DNA of 64,000 nucleotides from Uranotaenia lowii (lineage: Eukaryota; Arthropoda; Insecta; Diptera; Culicidae): the NCBI RefSeq assembly GCF_029784155.1, contig NC_073693.1:181371802-181435801 (forward strand). Reading direction: 5' to 3'. The stretch's first letter is position 1. Each line of letters begins with the position of its first letter. The notes below the pieces were generated by a model, which made no database searches, was not told the origin of the DNA, and was given only the letters and a program-made list of their open reading frames with translations. This document shows, piece after piece, positions 33,060 through 45,248 of the stretch. The position numbers were made by a program, and so were the translations under genes.

Positions 33060-33724
33060 TACACACAAAATTTCTGAGGCCGAAATTTAGCAAAATTTTG
33101 CTCAAATTTGATCAGCTAAAAACTTAGCAATCAATTTAGCAAAAAAAAATTACTGAAATTTTAGCAAAATAGTCGAAAGTGTCCAGACTAAATTTTTACT
33201 AATTTTTCAGCAATAAAAATTATTATTTGCTAAAATTTAAGCAAAAATTTATTTACCCTCAAAAATAACTACACGCAGAAAAAGAATGGGGAGTGGTTCC
33301 AACAAAACGTTTTGTTATTTTATTTTGTTTTTTAAAAGCAGATTTTTCGATAACTTTCACAAAGACTTGGAATATAGATAAACGAAAAATTTTGTTATTT
33401 TTACACGCTCATTTTTTATTGAATAAAATTAAAATTTGGTTTATTTGAAATCCAATATTAGGTTTATTCGATAAGCGTGTAACTCAAAAACGATAACTTA
33501 AAAAAAAGAAAGAAAAAAGTTTTCAGCGCATCCGAAACACAACAGCGGAAAATTTACGGACACGGAAAGCAGCTTTAAAGGTAGGTTGCAAAGTTTCAAA
33601 CTAGCCCGAAAACTGCTCTAAAACGGCTGGGGGAACATCATTTCATTTCATTTCATCAACTTTTTTATTTCTGTTCCAGATACTTCGACCCAAAACGTTG
33701 CCTTCTTTTTCCACCCACTGCTGC

Positions 33725-33865
33725 TCAACTGGTGGCGATCGAGCTACTGGGTTCGATCAAGTTAGGCTCCCGGTTGGCGTAGGTGTTGGCCGTCGGGGAA
33801 CGCTTCGGCTCGTCCAGGACGATATCTTCGTCTCTATTCCGCGCATCTGGTTCACGATGAACATC
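33725..33865 (-). pseudogene. E3 cargo: tail of a membrane-protein-like exon
   Basis: On the minus strand this continues the exon at 48468-48620 once the nested insertion and one ACCAC copy are ignored. The hydrophobic run LTAVIGMAVVGLLFALV joins VMFIVNQ here, giving a single transmembrane-like helix. After a one-base shift the tail reads RNRDEDIVLDEPKRSPTANT and EPNLIEPSSSIATS with a stop at 33727-33725. This resembles the end of a type I membrane protein, but I cannot name it. Confidence 0.4.
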
Positions 33866-33880
33866 ACCACCCCGCATAGT

Positions 33881-35726
33881 TGTAACATATAAGATTATAC
33901 TTGGTTTATTTTGTCTTCAATAAACCAATTCGGATAAATAACATGTCATCAAACAAAATAATTGTCACCGAATGATAAAAACTTCGAAAGATTTCGCTCC
34001 GTGTATACAATAAATGTGAACCGACCTGAAGAAAAATGAAACCGCACTGTTGTCATCCGCAAGAAAACTGGGCAAGGAAGAAAAAGCATCAAGAAAACAC
34101 CAACACCGACTCAACTTCGCGCATTTCCGTCGACCTGTCATTCGACGAGAAGGAAGAAAGAAAAATCGTGGCGAAAGCCGTCGTCGTCGTCGCCGTCGAA
34201 AAAAGAACGTGATTTCCGCGTAAGCGCGCATTATTCTAGTTAAAACTATTGGGATTGGATGATCTCAAGTGCGTGGAGTGAATTGTTTCTGTTACAAGCG
34301 GATTTTAGGCCGTTCTTAACCTGGAATCAATTTTCACGGCCTGGCCTCGTGTTGAGAAAGCAAGAAAAAGCTCGTAGAAGTTGCTTGCTGTGTGCTGTGC
34401 TCCGAGTCATCACCGTCGTGCAAGAAAATCCCAAGCCGTTGGAAGAACGGTCAGAAAGGAACGAACCATTTTGGGAAATCCGCCGAGGTGAGTCGAAAGC
34501 GCTGATCTGTATTGTCATTTTCACCACTGATCACAATTCCCACATTGATAGCTGGGGACGAAGTCCCGGAAAAAGCTACAAAAGCACCCGGAGAAGGAGA
34601 GGACAAAAAGTGTCAAGTTAATCTGGCCACTGGAAGCCGCAGAGGTGAGTGGAAAGCTCAAAATTACACTCGAGCAAAATTTTTCCTTACTTACTCTTCC
34701 CATCCCACATGCAATAGAGTCCCGAAAGAAAACCAGCAAACGGGAAGGAGGGAGAAATAAAGGGCCAAGCAAACCCGGCCACGGAACCGGCTTACTAAAG
34801 GGAAAAGTCCCCGAGAGCCCCTTCGCGAAAGGGTAAGAAAGAAAAGCGAAATATGCTGAATTTATGCGCTGACGTCGGATGTGCCGTAGGGCTCTCTTTT
34901 TCCCCTTCTTCTCTTCTCTTTTTTCTCCCAGTAGCGCCGAGCGGACAACAGTGCGGAAGGAATCGCGGGAAAGCACCGAAATCACCGGGAAGCGGAGAAC
35001 AACACGATCGGAAATCACCGGGAAGCAGCGTCGTTCAATCGAAATTAGTGCCTACCAACAGCAGCTGTGTTGTCCGGGAAATTTTCATCCACGTGCGGAC
35101 ATCCACATCATTTCATCCGGATCGCCGAGAACGACCGGATCATCGAATCCTCATCAACAACAACTGGACCGTCATCCGAAGAGTCGGTGGCCACCACCGA
35201 GCCACGGTCATTTCATACGGTCTCTTCATACGATTCATCGATGGCGTTAGCCATGACATCTGGTGGCTGGTGTCGGTATTATTCGACACTCAAGGCAGCA
35301 ACAGCGACGGACGGTCGTTTGCTCCGCGAGCCACCGGGGTGTGTTAGCCGGTTCCCGGAGGCGCATTGCCTGGTGGCGAGCGCGAAATCTGGTCAGCCGA
35401 TGACGATCGTGAACAGCAACATTCTTGAAGGCTCCGCGGCGGTAAGCAATTCATCGAGAGGAATGCCGAACAAAAAGCAACCAATGTAAGTCAAAAGTTA
35501 AATTATCTTTTGCTCATATTCACCCAAAATAATCCCGCGACAATGGGCCGCCAGAAATAAAATGTTTGTTTGATGCAAAGTTAGAAAATGAATACAAAAG
35601 TTTCGTCTTTTTAATCTTTTGGAAACAGCTATTAAGTTTCCTTTTGGGCTTCATTTGACGAGCTAGCCGGAGCCTGGCAAAGAGGAAGAAACAACTCTCT
35701 TCTTCTTTCAGCCAATTCTTATTACA
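33881..35726 (+). repeat. 5' LTR of Ty3/gypsy element
   Basis: A 1,846-bp long terminal repeat starting TGTAACATATAAG and ending TTCTTATTACA. It is nearly identical to 43390-45244; differences I saw are a short replacement near 35099, two substitutions near 35251 and 35427, and a divergent last 20 bp. It is flanked on the left by TAGT (33877-33880). Frames inside the LTR are non-coding. Confidence 0.9.
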
Positions 35727-35742
35727 TTGGCACCCAACGTTA
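35727..35742 (+). other. Primer-binding-site-like sequence
   Basis: TTGGCACCCAACGTT directly follows the 5' LTR. It has the TGG start expected of a tRNA-complementary minus-strand primer site. The tRNA identity is not assigned. Confidence 0.6.
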
Positions 35743-35939
35743 AAAACCCACACAGCACAACAGAAAATTTTGGTTTTTTGATGGTTTTTCCTCCTTATCG
35801 TTAATTTTCGAAATCTTGTTAAGATTTCTTGTTTGGTTCGTCTTTGGATTTATATTTCGATTTTGCTGCTTTAAAGTAAGTAGCATTTAGAGCTATCATC
35901 ATAATAAGTACAATACAAAGTAAGTAAATTATATTTAAG

Positions 35940-36104
35940 ATGGATTTTTCGTTGCTATCAGAAGAGGAAATCGCTTACGAATTAGCGTTGCGACACATTT
36001 TGAATGTGAATTCACTCACACATCGCAGCAAAGTGTTGCGTTTAAAAGCACTTCTTCAAGAAGAACAAATTAAGGACCTTTTCACAATAGTTCGATTCAT
36101 GTGA
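35940..36104 (+). CDS. Short frame before gag, probable detached Gag N-terminus
   Basis: ATG at 35940 encodes 54 residues starting MDFSLLSEEEIAYELALRHI and ends at TGA 36102-36104, overlapping the gag ATG (36104) by one base. The acidic-hydrophobic opening followed by RSKVLRLKALLQEEQ is the usual style of a Ty3/gypsy Gag N-terminus. Either a small indel has split an originally longer gag, or this is a genuine leader frame with TGATG coupling. Confidence 0.55.
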   Translation: MDFSLLSEEEIAYELALRHILNVNSLTHRSKVLRLKALLQEEQIKDLFTIVRFM

Positions 36105-38134
36105 TGAGTCCAACAATAAATATTGAGAATTGCACAGTTGGCATTAAAGATCTACAAACTTTTGCCGATTTAGCTTGCAAAACAAATAACAACCAGGATC
36201 TTAAAATAGCTAGAGCTAGATTGCTTCATTATGACCAAAGATTGAAAATTATAGATCCACCAAACTATCTTATTGATGTTCTCACGTCCCTTCAGTCAAT
36301 CGTAAGCGAGTTGCTTAAAAAAGTGCGTGCGCATATTGAAAACGGTGCTAGTGCAAACTCTAGTTTAGTGGCAGTGGAAGAGGAAGGAGTCGGAGGAGAA
36401 AGCAGTCTTGCTGAGATCTTCAACGCTTCAGCAAGCATTCAAAACACGACAATTCAGGCAGGTTCACCACTCAACACAAGCCGAGGTCGAGGGCGAGGAA
36501 TTTCGCCACATCAACAGACAGGAGCCGTTCCAAAGCAACGAGTGTTGAACAACGACTTCGAAACCAGCAACCTTCCACACCTTCTCCCCAATCCTCATGC
36601 GCAACCACAACGGGGTTTGAACAACAATGCAGCTGCAATCAATTGTGAACAACAACTACAGCAATCAACTGAAGACAACAACGAAGGCAACCGACGTAGC
36701 TTCAGATCAACACAAGCAGGAAACAGCAGCACGGAAAGAGAGCGTTTTGACGATCTTAGAAACGAGCTCTTGAACAACCTGTTGCAGCTACAACTTCAGC
36801 CACGCAGAAATGACGAGAATAGCAGGATGCAGAAGGCGATACACCACTGGCGTTTCTTCTTCAAGGGGCGCGAAGACGTCGAGAATCTCAACACGTTCCT
36901 GGATCGAGTTGAAAGCTTTGCGGTTTCGGACGATATTTCCGATGAGGTGTTGCTGTCAGGCGTCAAGCATTTACTTATGAACGATGCGCTAGAGTGGTAT
37001 GCAGATAACCAACGTCAACTGGTGTCGTGGGACGCGTTCAAGCGTATTATTCGACGTGACTATCTAGGTGAAGAGCATGGTCAGTTGCTGAGGGCTGAGG
37101 CGTTTTTCCGTTACCAAGGTGAAGCAGAATCGTTCGATCAATACTTCAAGGACATTTCTACGTTGTTCCGGTTTGCCGATCCACCGATGTCCAACGCAGA
37201 AAAGCTGTTCCTGGTAAAAAAGAATATGCGCATGGATTACTTATCAGCAGTCACAGCAGCAAATCCTACAACGCTCGAGCAGCTAGTTCGGACGTGCAAA
37301 ACCCAAGACAACATGAAGCTTTTGCTGGACAGACAACAACGCATGTCTATTCCACGGGAATCGCTATTAGCACCGAGGTTGGCCACGCCGAAGAACCAGC
37401 AGAAACCGTCGTACAACCAACGTTTCTCGAAGGTAAATCTGGTGGAAAAGAACAACGCGGGAGAATCAGCAGCAGCAACTCGACTGCAAAAAGAAGCGAC
37501 AGAAGCAGACGACGAAGAGTATTGGCACCTGAAAATGGAAGAGCTGACGGAGCAGATCAACGCCATCAAGACTTTTGTGGATCGTAGACATCCCAGAACC
37601 ACAAGCAGGCAGAATCAACCGTCGATACCCAACCAACAACAACAATCACCGCATCCGCAGTACACGCAACAGCAGCAGCTGCAGGCTTCACAACATCAAT
37701 GGCAGAGGTCTCGGTATCCGGTAGAACAGCAACAGTTTGAAGGTTCGCAGCAGTATTCAGGGAATCAAAATCATCAGTTCCAGTATTCGCAGCAACCGTG
37801 GCAAGGTCAGCAGCAACGATCTTCGAATTACAATCAACAGTATCAGCCCATCCAACCAAATCATCAGTACCTGACAACTCAACATCAATTTCAGCAGCAC
37901 AGACAACCCTGGCAAACACAAGAAGCACAGCCTCCAAAACAGCACTCTCAGGACCAGCGGAAAACTCTGACAACTTGTTGGAATTGTGAAGAAGCAGGAC
38001 ACCGATTCGTCGATTGTGAGAAGGAGCAGACTTTCTATTTCTGTCATGGCTGCGGCAAAAAGGGATTCACCCTGCGCAACTGCACATCATGTCGTTCTAG
38101 CGCGGGAAACTACAAAGCGGGGAGTCATCAGTAG
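36104..38134 (+). CDS. gag: Ty3/gypsy Gag
   Basis: About 676 codons from ATG 36104. A retrotransposon Gag core (HHWRFFFKGREDVENLNTFL; ALEWYADNQRQLVSWDAFKR; FFRYQGEAESFDQYF) is followed by a long Gln/His-rich linker. The nucleocapsid end has one canonical zinc knuckle CWNCEEAGHRFVDC and a second, CHGCGKKGFTLRNC, in which Phe occupies the His position. It stops at TAG 38132-38134 after a -1 slippery heptamer at 38104-38110. It would assemble the virus-like particle and bind element RNA. Confidence 0.9.
   Translation: MSPTINIENCTVGIKDLQTFADLACKTNNNQDLKIARARLLHYDQRLKIIDPPNYLIDVLTSLQSIVSELLKKVRAHIENGASANSSLVAVEEEGVGGESSLAEIFNASASIQNTTIQAGSPLNTSRGRGRGISPHQQTGAVPKQRVLNNDFETSNLPHLLPNPHAQPQRGLNNNAAAINCEQQLQQSTEDNNEGNRRSFRSTQAGNSSTERERFDDLRNELLNNLLQLQLQPRRNDENSRMQKAIHHWRFFFKGREDVENLNTFLDRVESFAVSDDISDEVLLSGVKHLLMNDALEWYADNQRQLVSWDAFKRIIRRDYLGEEHGQLLRAEAFFRYQGEAESFDQYFKDISTLFRFADPPMSNAEKLFLVKKNMRMDYLSAVTAANPTTLEQLVRTCKTQDNMKLLLDRQQRMSIPRESLLAPRLATPKNQQKPSYNQRFSKVNLVEKNNAGESAAATRLQKEATEADDEEYWHLKMEELTEQINAIKTFVDRRHPRTTSRQNQPSIPNQQQQSPHPQYTQQQQLQASQHQWQRSRYPVEQQQFEGSQQYSGNQNHQFQYSQQPWQGQQQRSSNYNQQYQPIQPNHQYLTTQHQFQQHRQPWQTQEAQPPKQHSQDQRKTLTTCWNCEEAGHRFVDCEKEQTFYFCHGCGKKGFTLRNCTSCRSSAGNYKAGSHQ
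38104..38110 (+). promoter_or_regulatory. -1 ribosomal frameshift heptamer G GGA AAC
   Basis: GCG GGA AAC in the Gag frame gives X XXY YYZ exactly in phase. The -1 frame entered here is open and leads (CTA CAA AGC ...) without a stop into pol. The Gag stop is 22 bases downstream of the heptamer. Confidence 0.75.
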
Positions 38135-41100
38135 AGGGAGATGATTCAACAAACCCAAGCAACACCCTCATCGAAACCCTGATATTGACACAACTCAACT
38201 CGATCATCATTAATCCCGGACAAGACAACAGGCCGCATGCTGTCATCGGAGTTCTAGGCAAAGAACTGAAAGCTTTATTGGACAGCGGAGCCACTTGCTC
38301 ACTACTAGGCGGCAGCAACGTGAAAATTGTAGACGAACTAGGATTACGAAAAGGAAACGCTAAAGGAGGGATACAAACAGCTGATGGGACGTGTCATAAA
38401 GTTGTCAGCTTTGCTCGCCTTCCCATAGCCTACAATGACCGAAACGAAACCCTTCCAGTATTGTTAGTCCCGTCGATTCCAGACTGTGTAATATTGGGCA
38501 TGGACTTCTGGAACACCTTTGGTGTTAAGGCCGTGTGTTGTACACTGGAAACCATACCTACAGTAGCAGAAGTAGAAGATCCACCAGCAGAACACGTAAC
38601 GAAGACACTATCGGAGGAAGAACAGAGACGGTTAGATTTGGTTGTGCAGCGATTTCCTAAAGCAGAAGATGGCGAGTTAGGCAGAACACAGCTGTATGAG
38701 CATCGTATCGACGTCGGAGATGCACCGCCGAAGAAACAAAGACACTACCCGATGTCTAAATACGTGCTGGAGGAGGTAAACAAGGAGATCGATAGGATGC
38801 TGGCCATGGACGTTATCGAGGAAGCCATGTTCTCCCCTTGGTACAACCCACTCGTCGCTGTTAAGAAGAAAAACGGGAAATGTCGTGTCTGCCTGGACGC
38901 CCGCCACCTGAATAGCGTGATGGTTAATGAAGGCTACCCAATTCCCCAAATTTCGTCAATCATCAACAACTTAAGCGGTTGTACATACATCTCGACCATC
39001 GATTTGAAGGACGCATTTTGGCAGCTTCCATTGCATCCAGACTCTCGTCCACTGACCGCATTCACAGTACCCTCTCGCGGTCATTTCCAGTTTCGCGTTG
39101 TTCCTTTCGGTTTATGCACGGCTAGTCAAGCGCTGGCGAGAGTAATGACGCACATCTTCGCCGACATGGAGCCGCACGTGTTTCACTACCTCGACGATAT
39201 CGTGGTTTGTTCAAAAGACTTCGAGGAGCATCTGAAGACATTGGAGGAGGTCGCTCGAAGACTGAGAATCGCGAACCTAACAATATCCAAGGAAAAGTCG
39301 ATGTTTTGCCGGAAAGAGATCAAATACTTAGGATACGTCTTGAACGAGCAGGGTTGGAAAGTCGACGATGAAAAGGTAGCATGCATAGTAAAGTTCCCGG
39401 TTCCGACTCAGCGAAAGGAGTTGCAGCGTTTTTTGGGCCTCTGCAATTGGTACCGTCGCTTCATCCATAACTTTGCCAAGCTTGCAGCACCACTTACGGA
39501 ACTCACCAGAACCAAGGTTAAATTTCGCTGGACCAAGGAAGCAGAGGAGGCATTTTTAAAGCTGAAGTCCATGTTAGTGTCCGCACCAATTCTTGCCATG
39601 CCGGACTATTCCAAGCCGTTCGCGATCGCATGTGATGCCAGCGATGTCGCTATTGGAGCGGTGCTCACCCAAGAGATTGACGACGAGGAACACCCGATAT
39701 GCTACTTCTCCCAAAAGTTGTCAGCATCGGAGAGGAAGTATTCGACTACAGAACGGGAATGTTTAGCGGTGATAAGGTCAATAGAGAAGTTTCGCTGTTA
39801 CGTGGAAGGAGTTAAGTTCATCGTGCATTGCGATAACGCTGCATTGAGCTATTTAAAATCGATGAAAAACCCAACAGCACTATTAAGTCGCTGGATTCTT
39901 CGTCTGAACGCCTTCGACTTTGAAATCCGATATCGAAAGGGCACAATCAACGTCGTTCCGGATGCCTTGTCGAGAGCAGTCGCCACAATTACACTCTCGA
40001 AGGACGATACGAAGGACACTTGGTACATCAAGCTTGTTCAGCATGTGGAAAAAGAGCCGGACAAGTATCCAGATTTTCGGACGATCGACGGAGAGCTGTA
40101 TAAGAACTGTCGATGTCGTGACGAAACCGGAGTCACTACGCACACATGGAAGAAGGTAATTCCACTTGAAAATCGGCGGGAAGTAATCAAAAGGTTTCAC
40201 GATTCTACAACAGGAGCTCACCTGGGATTCTATAAGACGCTGAAGAAAATCCAAACCCACTTCTATTGGCCCAAGATGCAGGACGATGTTAGCCGTTTTG
40301 TTCGAAGCTGTGATACCTGCAAAGCTAGCAAGGCGCCGAACACGAAGATGATGCCGCAGATGGGCAACGCCAAACCAGCCAAAGTTCCATGGGAGCTGAT
40401 CTCGGTGGACTGCGTGGGCCCTCTGACACGCTCAAAACAAGGAAACACTGTCATGTTTGTCGTGGTAGATTGGATAACGAAGTACGTTATAGTGCAACCG
40501 ATGAGAGCAGCAGATTCAGTCCGTATGGTACGCTTCTTGGAAGAACAGGTGTTTCTAAAGTTTTCACGACCCAGGATCATACTTTCCGACAATGGCAAGC
40601 AATTCGAATCAGCCGCATTCAAATCGTTACTGGCACGCCACAAGATCATCAATATGCGAACTGCCTTCTACTGTCCTCAAGTGAACAACGCCGAACGCAC
40701 CAACCGCGTATTGATCACATGCATCCGCTCGCTAATCGACGAAGATCATCGCTGTTGGGATGAGAATCTACCGGCGATCACCGCAGCGATCAACAGCGCG
40801 AAGCACGAAGTCACTGGAGTTAGCCCGCACTTCGCGAATTTCGGCCGTGATTTGATTCTACACACTGATCTCTACACACAACAACACCTGAACGCCTCGG
40901 ATGATCCAAGGATCACACAGGATCTACGACTATCAGGAATCAAGCGAATCCAAGAATTCATCACGAAGAGGATCAAGAAAGGTCACGAAGACTCCAAACA
41001 GCGATACAACTTAAGGAAGCGGACGGTAGATTTCAAAGTTGGTGATGTAGTATGGAGAAGGAAGTTCAACTTGTCCTCGAAAGCAGATCATGTCAACCAA

Positions 41101-41226
41101 AAGCTGAATCCGAAGTTCGTGCCAGCAGTTATTCGAAATGTGCTAGGTGCGAATCTGTATGAGTTAGAAGATGTCTCGAGCGGGAAACGCGGACGCTATC
41201 ACGCGAAAGACATCAAAGCAGATTAA
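38111..41226 (+). CDS. pol: Ty3/gypsy Pol: protease, RT, RNase H, integrase
   Basis: One uninterrupted frame reached by -1 frameshift; without it the first usable codon would be about 38185. Counting from 38185: aspartic protease ALLDSGATCSLLGG near residue 33; RT with VCLDARHLNSVM, QLPLHPDSRPLTAF and catalytic HYLDDIVV near 335; RNase H IACDASDVAIGAVL and NVVPDALSRA; integrase zinc-binding HLGFYKTLKKIQTHFYWP...CDTC; DDE core VDCVGPL, LSDNGKQF and VNNAERTN; C-terminal NPKFVPAVIRNVLGANLYEL. The order PR-RT-RH-IN defines Ty3/gypsy. No stops or shifts are present, so the enzyme may be functional. No env frame follows. Confidence 0.95.
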
Positions 41227-43389
41227 GTTTCAAGCTATGTAAGCAACAACGCTGACCACAAGCTCACTTAGAGCACAAAACACGAAATGGAGAAGGCTGA
41301 AGGACCAACATCATATTTGAAACCTCGCCCCCAACAACTCGGATCATATTTGCAGAATTCTTCAATTCAAACAATTCAACGGAACACAGCTGATGCTAAG
41401 TCGTCGCTAGCACACCGACGAACACAACGAAGTAGGCGTTTATGAAGGAGACAACGGCCTTGCGTAGGACCAGCGTCGGCTGGATGGACTCTAAGAACTC
41501 TGCCAGGAAGTTCTTCAGAATTTGGAGAGGGCCGGCAACCTTGCGTGGGATTGCCGCCACTTATTGTCCAGAAGGCAATCCTGTCATCGTGAAGCAGCGT
41601 AGCAGCGCTGGGGATAGTAGCACTGGTGAGCAACCGTAGCCAGGCGCTACACACCATCGTAGAGAACCCATTCAGGTTCGGGATATTGGAATGTTCGGAA
41701 AGTCAAGTACAGCAGCTCCAAATACCACGTCGCTGCAATTGAAAGGATTGTCAGGACATCAGAAAAAGGATTCAGCACCACGAAATACAGTTATGCGAAG
41801 AAGTTGTGAGGAGTAGACATCATGACGGCCGCTACTACCATATCGACTCTCTCTCGCTAACTGTCGTAAGCCACACGCCCATATAATCAAGCTATGTACA
41901 CTCGGCAAAGCCTGTTAACAACGAGCAACGCTCCAAACACAACATCCAAGGTGTGACGAGCAACAACCATCTCTCAACCAACTCTCCACCTGAAAATGTT
42001 CAAGAATACCACAATCATGCTAACGCAGCAATCAACCAAGCTTGATAGAACGAAGCACAAGAATCAAGAATACACATCCGTTCTCAGACCGTGACAAACT
42101 GACAACTTAACCAACACCCAACCATCAACCTATACGAACTGAAGGAAACTTAGAAGGCAAAACCAGCCCCTTCAGGCTCGGGATATTGGAATACGGGAAA
42201 TTGAAGTACAGTAGCTCCAAACACCAAGTCGCTGCTGTCGATACGATAATCAGGACTTCAAAACGGGCGAAAGAGTTAAGCACCTACGGAGTTTTGCGCA
42301 GAAGTTGTGAGGGGTAGACATTATGACGGTCGCTACTTCCATATCGACTCTCGCAAACTGCCGAAAGCACCACGCACTAAAATCTCAAGCTATGTGAACA
42401 CGGCCATGCCGATCAACAACGAAAAATCTCCGAAAACAACGCAAATGGTGTGATGAGCAACAAAATTCTCTGCAACTACCTCTCCACCAGAAAATGTTAA
42501 CGAGTACCACAACCATCATTGATACAGGAAAAAACCAAGCTTGACAGAACAAGAAATCAAGAGCAACAACACTTAGCCGTTCTCAGATCGTGACAAACTG
42601 ACACACAGCCATGAAGACTACAAACCGATGACGAATAGAAAGAAGTACTGAAGAAGAAGAAACCGTTCGCCGGACGAGACAAACCGTGCATACCGAAAGC
42701 GACAACCATCACAATCTCTTTGTATTTGTACTACGTAGAGGATTTGAAGCTACTTTCTCTATCAATAACTCTTATTATCCAAAAAATCCAAATACAAACA
42801 TTCGTAGAAACTTTCGGGGGTCAGTAAGAAAATTCAAAAGGAACGCGAATTGGAGGCGCGGTAAAACCTCTACTCTGGGCTCTTTCTGATTTAGGAGACT
42901 AAATCCTCCTTTACCTGGAACTCTGCGAATTACCACGAACCTGTAAATAAAACCATCATGTTTCTCTGTAAATACTTGTACATAGTATCGTTTAGTTTCG
43001 TTATCATCGTTCGATCTAAACCCTTTTGCTTACTAAAGATTTTTGATCGTTTCTGCGTGTTTGCTGCAGCAGAAATTCTTTGAGAGAAGCAAGTTTAAGA
43101 TATTGGTCGGTGACTTTGTCACATTTCAGTGACGCAACTTTGATCACCATTTGCCAGAATCCGCTGGTCTTACTTTTGGTTAGAATAAGTATCTTCGTTT
43201 TGTACTATGTGCACTACTTCTGGTGTGCCTTTAGGGCCACGCAACTAAGTTAATTGATAAGTATTTTGAGTTTAGCTCAAGCCTTCTGATCATTAATAGC
43301 TCCGACCAAATTTCTGAGAAAGTTGTAATTTTTTTCATGAGCCGCCTTACACCGTCTCATGAAAAAAATTTTCTGTTGTGGCAATGCTG
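41227..43389 (+). other. Non-coding region between pol and the 3' LTR with a 500-bp tandem repeat
   Basis: A 2.16-kb region without long frames. 41671-42170 and 42171-about 42620 are tandem related units (TTCAGGTTCGGGATATTGGA and TTCAGGCTCGGGATATTGGA at their starts; GAAGTTGTGAGG and GTAGACAT further in). No clear polypurine tract is present directly before the 3' LTR. An inverted pair CATGAGCCGCC...CTCATGAAAAAAATT lies at about 43337-43373. Confidence 0.7.
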
Positions 43390-45244
43390 TGTAACATATA
43401 AGATTATACTTGGTTTATTTTGTCTTCAATAAACCAATTCGGATAAATAACATGTCATCAAACAAAATAATTGTCACCGAATGATAAAAACTTCGAAAGA
43501 TTTCGCTCCGTGTATACAATAAATGTGAACCGACCTGAAGAAAAATGAAACCGCACTGTTGTCATCCGCAAGAAAACTGGGCAAGGAAGAAAAAGCATCA
43601 AGAAAACACCAACACCGACTCAACTTCGCGCATTTCCGTCGACCTGTCATTCGACGAGAAGGAAGAAAGAAAAATCGTGGCGAAAGCCGTCGTCGTCGTC
43701 GCCGTCGAAAAAAGAACGTGATTTCCGCGTAAGCGCGCATTATTCTAGTTAAAACTATTGGGATTGGATGATCTCAAGTGCGTGGAGTGAATTGTTTCTG
43801 TTACAAGCGGATTTTAGGCCGTTCTTAACCTGGAATCAATTTTCACGGCCTGGCCTCGTGTTGAGAAAGCAAGAAAAAGCTCGTAGAAGTTGCTTGCTGT
43901 GTGCTGTGCTCCGAGTCATCACCGTCGTGCAAGAAAATCCCAAGCCGTTGGAAGAACGGTCAGAAAGGAACGAACCATTTTGGGAAATCCGCCGAGGTGA
44001 GTCGAAAGCGCTGATCTGTATTGTCATTTTCACCACTGATCACAATTCCCACATTGATAGCTGGGGACGAAGTCCCGGAAAAAGCTACAAAAGCACCCGG
44101 AGAAGGAGAGGACAAAAAGTGTCAAGTTAATCTGGCCACTGGAAGCCGCAGAGGTGAGTGGAAAGCTCAAAATTACACTCGAGCAAAATTTTTCCTTACT
44201 TACTCTTCCCATCCCACATGCAATAGAGTCCCGAAAGAAAACCAGCAAACGGGAAGGAGGGAGAAATAAAGGGCCAAGCAAACCCGGCCACGGAACCGGC
44301 TTACTAAAGGGAAAAGTCCCCGAGAGCCCCTTCGCGAAAGGGTAAGAAAGAAAAGCGAAATATGCTGAATTTATGCGCTGACGTCGGATGTGCCGTAGGG
44401 CTCTCTTTTTCCCCTTCTTCTCTTCTCTTTTTTCTCCCAGTAGCGCCGAGCGGACAACAGTGCGGAAGGAATCGCGGGAAAGCACCGAAATCACCGGGAA
44501 GCGGAGAACAACACGATCGGAAATCACCGGGAAGCAGCGTCGTTCAATCGAAATTAGTGCCTACCAACAGCAGCTGTGTTGTCCGGGAAATTTTCATCCA
44601 CGTGCGGAAAAATTCTGCACATCATTTCATCCGGATCGCCGAGAACGACCGGATCATCGAATCCTCATCAACAACAACTGGACCGTCATCCGAAGAGTCG
44701 GTGGCCACCACCGAGCCACGGTCATTTCATACGGTCTCTTCATACGATTCATCGATGGCGTTAGCCACGACATCTGGTGGCTGGTGTCGGTATTATTCGA
44801 CACTCAAGGCAGCAACAGCGACGGACGGTCGTTTGCTCCGCGAGCCACCGGGGTGTGTTAGCCGGTTCCCGGAGGCGCATTGCCTGGTGGCGAGCGCGAA
44901 ATCTGGTCAGCCGATGACGATCGTGAACAGCAACATTCTGGAAGGCTCCGCGGCGGTAAGCAATTCATCGAGAGGAATGCCGAACAAAAAGCAACCAATG
45001 TAAGTCAAAAGTTAAATTATCTTTTGCTCATATTCACCCAAAATAATCCCGCGACAATGGGCCGCCAGAAATAAAATGTTTGTTTGATGCAAAGTTAGAA
45101 AATGAATACAAAAGTTTCGTCTTTTTAATCTTTTGGAAACAGCTATTAAGTTTCCTTTTGGGCTTCATTTGACGAGCTAGCCGGAGCCTGGCAAAGAGGA
45201 AGAAACAACTCTCTTCTTCTTTCGGCCAATCCCTTCTTCTTACA
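43390..45244 (+). repeat. 3' LTR of Ty3/gypsy element
   Basis: A 1,855-bp copy of the 5' LTR, TGTAACATATAAG to TTCTTCTTACA, followed by TAGT (45245-45248), which matches the TAGT before the 5' LTR. The whole element is 33881-45244 (11,364 bp) and interrupts the first CCCGCATAG copy ten bases from its end. Confidence 0.92.
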
Positions 45245-45248
45245 TAGT

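Noticed and set aside
34259..35489. Several frames of 60-165 codons in 33.9-35.5 kb and again in 43.5-45.0 kb
   Set aside because: They lie wholly in the two LTRs, are duplicated with them, and have no recognisable domain. The duplication reflects LTR structure, not gene duplication.
35515..35540. Second CACCCAAAATAAT TIR end in the LTR
   Set aside because: The 13-mer matches the end of the 3299 element, but it occurs once per LTR with no partner end or TA pair; probably chance.
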